Assembly (NCBI GenBank): GCA_027627225.1
Contig: CM051033.1
Coordinates: 10,021,058 to 10,085,057, forward strand
Reading direction: 5' to 3'
DNA length: 64,000 nucleotides
DNA from: Congeria kusceri
Taxonomy: Eukaryota > Mollusca > Bivalvia > Myida > Dreissenidae
Each line of letters begins with the position of its first letter. Positions within the stretch are counted from its first letter, which is position 1. The translations under genes were made by a program, and so were the position numbers. This document shows, one piece after another, positions 26,001 through 38,000 of the stretch. Below the pieces are notes generated by a model, which saw nothing but the letters and a program-made list of their open reading frames with translations, did no database searches and was not told where the DNA came from.

Positions 26001-29000
26001 TGTAACAATAATCGTTGTGAAAACTGAGAGATATGTATGTTGTGTTCTATGAAATACCGTTTTTAACTGAATGTATAAAAAGAACACAAATAAAAACTAT
26101 ACCGTTAACACGTGTGGTAGCATATGACCTTTCGCGTCAAATTCCGGCAATTTAAATTTTAACCGATACATTTGCATATCAAATGAGAACAATCTATGAA
26201 ACTAAGAACTGTAATACTTTTACGACGATGAGATAATCAATATGAACAAAACTAGCACGACCGCTTCAAATGTTGGACCGATCAAAGATGTGTTATTTGA
26301 TCAAACTTTGCAAAAATGTTTATTTGTGTAAAAATTTAGGCCATAATACAGTTTGTGTACTTTGTTCATTTTATCTTAAAGTATGCGGTATGCTGTTGTG
26401 TGAGTTTGTTTAACATTGCAAATCTTCACATGACCACTACAATCCCAAACTATGTCACTTTACAAGTATCAATTCAGGCACACGACCCGCCAACCAGGAG
26501 TGTGACAAAAACGTAAAAAGGGCACACCTTAATCTAAAGCTGATCGTTTCGGAAACCTTCGCGTGAATAAAACGACGTAGTTTGTGTTGTCAACAACAGT
26601 ATGACCGTTGAACTGAACAGAACCGAGTTCTTTATCCGAAAATATTACGGCGAACGTATTCTTGACGGTTGAAACTGCTATGATTCTTGTACTAAGTACT
26701 CGCTGATTAAAACGGTTGTCAGTTTTGACATTAGTAATGATGGAAAATTATTATTTTTCTTCGCGTGGCGTTAATCTGTCGACATATATTTATAACATCA
26801 GCTTGTCTTGGCTGACACGTCGCGGCAATACGATTGTCGGCATTATTTTGCTGCTGGCTAATTTATAAAACTAAATAATATATATGATACTGCACGTGAA
26901 GTGCTTAATTGTATATTTACTCACAATATATGCATGATGCGACACAGTGTGCCGTCAGCTTCTTAGATGAAATCTTAAATGAATGACCGCGCATTCGGAA
27001 CCGTTTGCTAATATATTTCAGAATAGTTCGTTTGTTTGTCTAATTAAAACATTGTCTTCGTTATATAATATGATCGCGCGTATTGCTATTATATTCTTTA
27101 ATGTCACCTTGACTGCCCCGACACGGGCCAGCGTAAAACGTGATGGTGGTTATCGCGATTTCTGCTCACAATTTATTCTTCAATCATTTAGTCGTTTATG
27201 TTTTAAGTTCATTTTATAATGCGTTGCATATATATTGGCAATATGCCATATGCGTTAAAAAAATATAACACATGCGTTAATTTTAATACGAGTTTCTCTC
27301 TGCTGATATAACTGAAGTTGTATAATAGTTGATGTACTAGGCGCACAAGTTTAAGAATAGCTTAGTGTTGCTGAATCGTTTGTATAATAGTTGATGCACA
27401 ATGCGCACAAGTTTATGACTAGGCTACTGTTGCTGAATCGTTTGTATTATAGTTGATGCACTATGCGTACAGGTTTAAAACTAGGTTAGTGTTGCTGAAT
27501 CGTTTGTATAATACTTGATGCACTATGCGCACAGGTTTAAGACTATGTTAGTGTTGCTGAATCGTTTGTATAATACTTTATGCACTATGAGCAAAAGTTA
27601 GAGACTAGGTTAGTGTTGCTGAATCGTTTGTATTAATACTTGATGCACTATGCGCAAAAGTTTAAGACTAGGTTAGTGTTGCTGAATCGTTTGTATAATA
27701 CTTGATGCACTATGCGCAAAAGTTTGAGACTAGGTTAGTGTTGCTGAATCGTTTGTATAATACTTGATGCACTATGCGCAAAAGTTTAAGACTAGGTTAG
27801 TGGTGCTGAATCGTTTGTATAATACTTGATGCACTATGCGCAAAAGTTTAAGACTAGGTTAGTGTTGCTGAATCGTTTGTATAATACTTGATGCACTATG
27901 CGCAAAAGTTTAAGACTAGGTTAGTGTTGCTGAATCGTTTGTATAATACTTGATGCACTATGCGCACAGGTTTAAGACTATGTTAGTGTTGCTGAATCGT
28001 TTGTATAATACTTTATGCACTATGAGCAAAAGTTAGAGACTAGGTTAGTGTTGCTGAATCGTTTGTATTAATACTTTATGCACTATGCGTAAAAGTTTAA
28101 GACTAGGTTAGTGGTGCTGAATCGTTTGTATAATACTTGATGCACTATGCGCAAAAGTTTAAGACTAGGTTAGTGGTGCTGAATCGTTTGTATAATACTT
28201 GATGCACTATGCGCAAAAGTTTAAGACTAGGTTAGTGTTGCTGAATCGTTTGTATAATACTTGATGCACTATGCGCAAAAGTTTAAGACTAGGTTAGTGG
28301 TGCTGAATCGTTTGTATAATACTTGATGCACTATGCGCAAACGTTTAAGACTAGGTTAGTGTTGCTGAATCGTTTGTATAATACTTGATGCACTATGCGC
28401 AAAAGTTTAAGACTAGGTTAGTGTTGCTGAATCGTTTGTATAATACTTGATGCACTATGCGCAAAAGTTTAAGACTAGGTTAGTGTTGCTGAATCGTTTG
28501 TATAATACTTGGTGCACTATGCGCAAAAGTTTAAGACTAGGTTAGTGTGCTGAATCGTTTGTATAATACTTAATGCACTATGCGCACAGGTTTAAGACTA
28601 TGTTAGTGTTGCTGAATCGTTTGTATAATACTTAATGCACTATGCGCAAAAGTTTAATACTAGGTTAGTGTTGCTGAATCGTTTGTATAATACTTAATGC
28701 ACTATGCGCAAAAGTTTAATACTAGGTTAGTGTTGCTGAATCGTTTGTATAATACTTGATGCACTATGCGCAAAAGTTTAAGACTATGTTAGTGTTGCTG
28801 AATCGTTTGTATAATACTTGATGCACTATGCGCAAAAGTTTAAGACTAGGTTAGTGTTGCTGAATCGTGTTCAAATGACCAAGGGCCATATTCACCAACC
28901 CATTTTTAGACTTGAGAATAAAGAGCAGACAGAGTTACGAAAATTTATCATACCACTATGCTGATATCGGCCTGATACAAAAGTGCCGGATATATATTTT

Positions 29001-32000
29001 ATTTATATCAGGTCACTAGCGTTTATATCAGTCAATGTTTGGAGGTACGTCATATTATTCGGAATCAACTATAAAGTCAAGAGTTTCAGTAAAAATGAAT
29101 CAGACTCAACAAAACAAACTATTTGATACCAAGAACGTATATACTTTATTACTTGTAATCGTCATAAATCACCAACACGTTATTTTTTAAATATTCACAT
29201 AAACCCGCACTTTGGTAGTGAGATGACGTCATCTATGGAACACAATAAATCATCCATACAAATTTATTTCAATACATTCATAATAAATGCACTAGAAGTC
29301 ACCACAAAGCATCAGTGTATGTTGAACAAAAAAACATTATTACCAAAAATTGACCACACTATAGTCTAATACTGTCAATATTGACACGATCTTGGAAATG
29401 TCAATTTCAATACACAACTCCAAAATGGCGGCTCCAAACAATTCGGCGTTATGTGTTCTCCGATGAAATTGATCGTTGCAATCCATTTCAGTTCGCATTT
29501 TCAGTATTTTATGAATGAGCATGCGTGTAATCTATGTATTCGTAGTGAAAACAGTTCACTTATCGTTACGAACTGTTAATAATAAGGTATTATCCAGTGT
29601 ACTTTTAGAAATCCATAACTACATGTACGTGAACGTGTAAAAGTCGGCTCAGCAAAACCAGCGCCGCACTTAGTTTTTAAATATATAAAAATCAGCTCGT
29701 TTGGTGAAATTTTACGAAAAATGTGGTATGATAAATAGAACAACAGGTTACTGCCTGGTATTGTGTAATATGCACTATTATATTATTATAAGACTCACCT
29801 GATATATTACACAAAACCAGGCAGTAACCTGTTATTCTATTTATCATACCACATTTTTCGTAATTCTCTGTTATTCTCTATATACCGCTGCGTTCGCAAT
29901 TATGCTTGGAGCAAATGTTGCTTATGGTTAAATATTGTTGCAATTTAAGATAGTGAAGTAAAGTAAGTAAGATTGAAATTACCAGCGTAACTGATTCAAG
30001 AATATTCTTTATTCGTACACGTTAAGGTTAGGAATAGGTGCCATGTCCACAAAGCTTCCAGGGAATTTCTTAACTTAAGTCATATTATAGGCAAAAATCA
30101 CATAAAATATTTCTTCAGATAATCAATAGTTTGTATTTGAAATATGAAAAAATAGTAAGCATCTAATTCTTTACCGGATAAAAAAAAATTAGACACATAA
30201 TAAACTTTGACAGAACATGTTACAGACTTAAATAATTTAAGGATTTTAAGAAATTTACCCAAGAGACGTGGTTATAGTAAACAAAGTTGTTATAAAAGAT
30301 TTAATTTTAATTTAAATTAAAGTTGTATAACGACTTACATAGTTGACATGACAGAAATGCGTTTGTACGTAAAACCTTGAATTTTATTCTGGAGATTAGA
30401 GATAGTTTAAAAAGTAAATGCATTTGTTAAAGCGTTTGATCGACATTTATGAACCAGTTATATGGTTTTAAACGTATGCAAAGATTTTTAAAAAATCGAT
30501 TTGACGGATCGAGTGTTCAAATATGTGAAAACTAATGTAAATTGTATGTAGCATTTGATACAAGACACACGACAGTGAACATAAAACAGTATTTAGGTAA
30601 TTCGTTCATTGCCAACTGACACAAATACTTTTTTTATGTCTTGTTGTTTTATGGCAATAACATTTTTAGGTTTGTGATGTTTAGTTATGATTCATTGATA
30701 AATTTCTAAATAATTATACATTGACATTTGCCATTATGATGTTTATCAAACGTATAATATTAAGTTATGGTTTATTGATGAATTTCTACGTTGTTGTTTG
30801 ATTTTTTCAGTTTGTCCTTTCTTATGTTTGCATGGTTTTGTCACCCGCTGTGCTGTTCTGTTTTGTGTAGATATGGTCATTTAACTACAACACAAGGCCC
30901 TATGTCTGTTGTTGTTCCTATAAATGCGCGTCATTTTGAGTAAACGTTTTGTTGAAAATAACAAACCAGATTCCGATATGATGTACGGTAACCTGGCCTA
31001 TCGTCCCTACCGGTTCCAACGCAAGGTATTAACCTACAAACACACGTGCAATATTAAGTTAAATGAAGACTATTGGCCTAAAAATAAAGTGCGACAAATT
31101 TAACCCATATGAAATATTTTTTGTGAAGATACAATATCAAACATAAAATGTTTTGGACGTCCAAAGACCCGCCTTCGATTTGATTGGATTAAACAGGACA
31201 TGTGCCATAGCATATATTTTATTTGCGACTATCTTACATGAAACTTGTTATTACGTCTAAATATAAATTTAACACTCTACACCTTTATCTTGACAAGTTA
31301 TTTGTTCCTTTTGACATTTACATGAGCAACTCAAATACATTTACGTCAATGAAACAAAATCGCTGTGAAAGCTGAGAGATTTGTATGTTATGCTCTATCT
31401 ATGAAATAACGTTTTATATACATTTTTATCTTTCTTTTGAACAGAATTTTAAAAAGATATGGATACTATACTGTTTACTAGTGTAGTTAACTAGTTTGAT
31501 TTGATATCTGAAGGATATAAAGTGAGAAAAATGTTTCGTAAAAGAAAGTAATGGCACTTTTCTGACGATAAGAAACTGAAAATGAATAAAACTAGGACAA
31601 CAGCTTCAAAAACATGTATTGGATTGATCGCTTGTGTGTTCTTTCACCAAACTTCACAATGATATTTCTTTGTACAGAAAATTAGGCCTAAATACAGTTT
31701 GTGTGACAGTTATTGTTAAATTTTGAAATCATTTCCCATCAAATGCTTTGTAAGCTTTATATAAAAGCATGCGATATGTTGATGTGTGTGTCTCTACAAA
31801 TCTACAAACGACCTCATCCAAATCTATGCCACTTTACAAGAACAATGCAAGCAGACGGCCCGCCAACCAGTTACCAAAAACACTTAAATAAATAATGTAA
31901 AACTTCAACCGCACATATTAAATTTATGTGTCGAACTAATTAATTAAAAATGAACACACCTGTTGTAAGACCTTTGTTTGGAGGTTTGCATAAAATAGCA

Positions 32001-35000
32001 TGCGTATTATCCGACAACAGTGAATGTAAAATACTGGCACAAAGAGAAAGATGGCATACTTCTTTACAACATGTGTTAGAATTAAATACATGTAAACAAT
32101 GCGAACGGTACTTAAATTAAATTTATCCTTGTGAGAGTGAATTGCAAAAGCTAATACCATTGCAATTTTGCCACATTAATTGTAGTAATTGTTTTCAAAA
32201 TGGTTGCCACATTTGTTGTTATCTAAGCAGCTGTCACATTAAGTGTTGCCTAAATGTGACACAGGTGCTTTATGTCGCTACGCATCATACGTATTTCACA
32301 GCAGATATGCCTATAACATTGCATATTTGTCACATTAATTGTCATAATTGTTATCAAAATGGATGTCACAGTAATTGTTATCTAAGCGTCTGTCACATAA
32401 ATTGCTGTTTAAGTAGGACACACGTGCTTTATATCGCTACGCATCAAACGTACAATTTTGCCGTATCCATTCATATTCATACGCGAAAGCTACGGATCTG
32501 AACTTGTATAAGAAAACTGTGAGTAACAATAATCCAGGGCATACTTGTATACTTGATTCAATTATGGATAACACTGATCCTTGCAGGTTCGGCACACATA
32601 TTAGTAAACGTGACATTACCTTAAGGGGGTAATTTCTTTTAAAAAATCTGAAAATTAGGTATTACTAATGGCATAAAATAAGGATTAAAATAGGTATATA
32701 TCATGGGAAAAGAGTTTTCGCATTCTGAGATAAAAAAAAAATCCATTTATAATATGGGTCGTGTTTGTTTGGCCCTTTTCATGTTTACGTTTTGACGTCA
32801 TAATAAGGAGTATATTGTATAACTCAGTATAACTATAGTTTACACAAGTGTCCTTACAATGCTTTTGTAGCACAGTTGTTAAAAGCGCTGTCTACTGTCA
32901 TTTCGTCGTATTGCTCCTAAGTCGAGAGTTCGATACCCGCTTGGGGCTTTAATTTTTACAATCGTTTTTCTGATTTGTTATATCAAATATCTCATTATAT
33001 ATTGTATTATTTATTCTTTATTTATTGTTTATGTCTTAGTAAAGCGCATTTCTGTCATCTAATATAATTTATAGTACAATAGGAAACCAATTTTTTTTGA
33101 CATAGTCCCTTTAATAGTTTCAGGTGGTCAAATTTTAAACATATACCGTAAAACCCCGCTAATTCGACTACTTGTGGGTCTTAATAAAAGTGGTCTTAAT
33201 AGTGGGGTGGTCGTATTATTGAGGTAAGGCAAATCACCAAGTCAGTAAATGCATGTCTGTGTTGTTTAAAATTTTCGTGAAAATAATAAATACGCTATAT
33301 ATGAGGAAAATTATAGTTTGTTTCTTTATAATGTTTGGTAGCATACAGATTTTGCCACTTATACATATGGATGTAAACTTTACATGAAGTCGGAAGCTGA
33401 ATTAAAAAAAATCATTAATTAAAAAGTGTCAACGACTAAATGACACTGGTCGCAATAACGGGTTTATTTTAAACGTAATTTGGTATTTTCGGTCTGGGAT
33501 TAGTGGTCGTAATACGGAATAGCGGGGTGCCCGTATAATCGGGGTTTGTGACCATTGAAATATATATGAAAACAATCGGGTCTTTAAAGAAATGTCCGCT
33601 TTAGCGGGGTGGTCGTAAAAGCGAGGTGGTGGTAAAGCGGAGTTTTAGTGTAGAATAATAAATATTGTCTTATTTTATTCTGGAAAATATGTCACAGAAG
33701 TATGTGTGTACGGGTTTTGTCAGGGAGCATGCGGTTTAAAGACTACTATTTCAAACGCACTTTTATATACATTGGAATCGTTTCGATGTTCGCCATGTAC
33801 GCAGGAGGGACTGAACAAGTTATCCTTAATCATTGCTGTATAACATTGTGTTCGCCATGTACGTAAGCGGGACTGAAAAAGTTATCCTTAATCATTGCTG
33901 TATAACATTGTTAACAATAAGCTCAAATATTCTTTAAAATTAAAAAACGATATTTAGTTCAAAGTGTATTATTTTTATATCCGTCAAACTTATTTAAACA
34001 TTGAATGTGTTGTTTGTTTTCTGTTCTACACAGTTTCTGTGCATTTAGCATTACGATACGTTGCCAAATTTCAAACTTCAATGCAGGGCCTATATCCACA
34101 AAGCTCCTAAGGAAAATCGTAACTTATGTTCGGCTTAAGTCAAAATGTCAAATACCATTTTGTATGTGAAAATCATTATTGTATATCATAAATATGGTAC
34201 CATTAAAAGCCTCTGATGATTCTTTACCAGAACAAAACACTTTGATACAAAATACACTATAGATGAAACATCCACAGACTTAAGGAATGTTATGATTTTA
34301 AGAAATTTACTAAAGTTATCACTAAGGACCTTTGAGGATACGGACCCAGGTTTGAAAGCAGTTTTTTGCATAAGTATTAACATCAATCAAGGTCGATGTC
34401 TGTTTCTGTTGTGAACAACACTATTCAGTAACCTTTGAACTAGAGAGAACCAAATTCTTTGTCCTAAAATAGTAAGGCGAAATTATTTGTACCTTTTGAC
34501 ATATACATGATCAAATCAAATACATTTCCGTGAATGTAACAATAATGAGAGATCTGTATGTTATGTTCTATGAAATATCGTTTTATATCATGTTTTAAAT
34601 CTCAGCTTTATTTTGAACTGAATGTATATCAAGAACACAGATAAAAACTTTACTGTTAACACGTGTCGTGGCATAGAACCTTTCGCGGCAAATTCCGGCA
34701 ATTTAAATTTTAACCGATACAGGGTATTTGAATATCAAATGAGAACGATCTTTTATAAAACTAAGACCTGCACAACTTTACCGACGATGCGATAATCAAC
34801 AGGAACAAACTAGCACGACCGCTTCAAATGTTGGACCGATCGATGATGTTTTTTTTTTTTTTATCAAACTTTGCAAAGATATTTATATAAAATTTGGCCT
34901 AAATACAGTTGGTATACTTTGTTCTTTTTATCTTAAAAGTATGCGGTATGTTGTGCCTTTGTTTAACCTTGCAAATCTACACATTTCCATTACAATCCCA

Positions 35001-38000
35001 AACTATGTCACTTTACAAGTATCAATGCAAGCACACGTCCCGCTAATCGGGAATGTGACAAAAACGTAAAAAGGCACACCTAATGCTAAAGCTGATCGTT
35101 TTGGAAACTTTCGCGTGAATAAAACGACGTATGTTGCGTTGTCAACAAAAGTATGACCTTTGAACTGAACAGAACCGAGTTCTTTGTCCAAAAATAGTAA
35201 GGCGAACGTATTCTTGACAGTTGAAACTGCCATGAATCTTGCCCCAAGTACTCACTCATTAAAGCGGTTGTCAGGTTTGACATAAACACCGATGGAAATT
35301 ATTGTTTTTCTTCGCGTGGCGTTAATTTGTTGACAACTATGTATGATACCAGTAAGCAGGCCTGACGTCTCGCGGCAGTAAGAATGTCGAATGTGTTTTG
35401 GTACTTAGTTATTTCTAAAACTAAATAACAGGGTTGAACGTGGAACTATTGTATCTGCTCAACATTTCTATATCAGATACAATAGTTTCACACTCAACCC
35501 TTGATATATAATTGTATCTGCTCAACATTTCTATAGCAGATACAATAGTTTCACACTCAACCCTTGATATATAATACTGCACGTCAAGTACGTATTGTAT
35601 ATTTACGCCCAATACACATAATGCGGCTCACATTTTGTGTGTCCAATTTTGGAAACCCCAATGATGTGTATAAGAGATTTTCATAATATATTTGAAATAC
35701 AAATACGACACCGCTCTAATACCCGTACACATATATTGCTGTCATATCACCTAACCAGTATTCCGCCAATAATCCAGATCGAAATACTTTGACATGGTAT
35801 AATTAATATCCTTAATATATGGCGGTAAATGTTAAATACCTATTACCATTTCTTCAAATTCATATGTACGACAATGCGACCAACATATATAAGATTAAAT
35901 AATACACTATTAACATACGTTGATCTTCACAAATAAGGCGAACAAATATAGCAGAACAGCACAAACTATCAAAATTCTCATTAATAAAAAGAAACCCAGA
36001 AACATCAGCTTAAAACACCAACAAACTAATTACAATGTCGGTAAATATCATAGGTTACGTATTCCAAAACCAAAGAGGTTTACTTACACCCACAAGGTCA
36101 TGTAAAGGTGCATACAACACTGCCACTTCCAATGTGTAATTGCATATGCATGTGTCAATGCACCAAAACCCACAAGATCAGTTAAAGATACACACAACAG
36201 TGCTACTTCCGAGTCTCCAGGCAACATGAACATTACAACCTATCAAAACAACCAAATTCGAGGTCATGGTCGCAATGGAGACGCGAATATGGTGTCCGCC
36301 TTGCGACCGGGAAGTCCCAGGTTCGATCCCCACTCAGGAAGCGCTCTCAAGTTTTCAAACGACACCGAGAACTGGTTTTTCCCAGGAAACGGACTCGAGA
36401 GTGTCTCAATAAGCCTTTCAATGTAATGAAGCTAAAATAAATAGGTTTAAATTAACCAACCCAAATTATACGTGTCCCTTTGCCAAACCAACCGACAAAG
36501 TACGGAATGACTACCTCCGAGCTCATAACGACATCACTACCGAAAAAATGCTCTGCAAGTACAAACAAACCCAATGTAAACAATAAACAGTACCCATGCA
36601 AATCCAGCATAAATGCTTTTAAAACAACTACATACGGCATGCGACGCTACTACCACCAGGACCAATAACAACAATAAATTATGACGATCGCCCATCACAC
36701 TTCATGTATTCGATGTATAACTTACTCTTACTTCAACGATTATTCTAACATGATACTCGCTAATTTTTTCTATAGAAAAAGAGCAAAATAATCGTGGCTA
36801 AACTACTAAATAAGCAACGCAAAAAAGTAGTCCCAATTCTGAGCGGAGCATAGTAAAAAGTAGTGCCAATTGCAAAACTATATGTCAAATCATGTTAGAA
36901 TCGAAATTAGTTTCGTAGTATTGTTGTGTATCGGCCGATAAACAACTTTTTGTCATTCTGATGAGTGGCTGTTTAACAACTCCTCGTTGTTTAATTCCTA
37001 CGCATAGAACTCCAATACGTTGCTTACTTGCCGATAAACGATAAATCGAAAATTATTTATAAAATAACCCATGCCATCATAAAACATTCAACTGTTGGCT
37101 AGATTTTAAGACTATTACAGCAAATGCGTGATGAAATATTACCTGTCTTGGTGGCATAATTGTTTTACGCCGCAAATGAGGTCAGACATTATTACCAATT
37201 AAACGTGTCATAACTCATGTGATATATGTGTTGGAAAAACGGATGTTTGCGCCCAGCGTACATTTTCTAGATGATAATACATTGTTCTGGTATTTGTAAA
37301 TGTGAAGCGAGAACTATTCCGTATAAGACTTTAATAAAATCAGAAATGAAATTAAAGCAATCACGTCGTTTGCTCTTACATGATTGCCATGCAGTGAGTG
37401 CATACAAAGGATTTAAGTGAGCCAAGCACCTCACCCTAGATAGGTTGTACTCGATATAGGTTCAATGTTTTAGGTTACAAGCGCATCACTTTGATTAAAA
37501 TCATTGAATCATTGCATTTCGTTACGTCGAAGCAATTAGTTCATTAAATGATGCGTGTCGAGGGAAAACCGGACTTAATGCATGTGCGTAAAGTGTTGTC
37601 CCGGATTAGCCTGTGCATTAAGCCTGGTTTTCCCACGACACGCCTCATTAGGTTTTACAGCGCAAACATATGAACAATCGAATGCAAACAGATATCTTCA
37701 AGAAACAATTTGAATAAATCGTGTCTACATTCACTCTATCTTCTGATAAAGTTATTAAGAATTCTAACATAACACGCGCACAGTTTTCTATAGACAAAGA
37801 ACAATATTCACCGTTGTTTAACTACCAATAAACAACCCAAAAAATAATTCCGAAACTGTAAAATATAGTTCGCATTGTAATTGCAGAAAATGTTGTCATT
37901 TCATGTTAGAATCGAGATAAGCTTCGTATCATCGTTGTTTACCGGCTAATAAAAACCGCTTTTTCGTTCTGATGCGGTTTATTAAACGACCCCGGCTACC

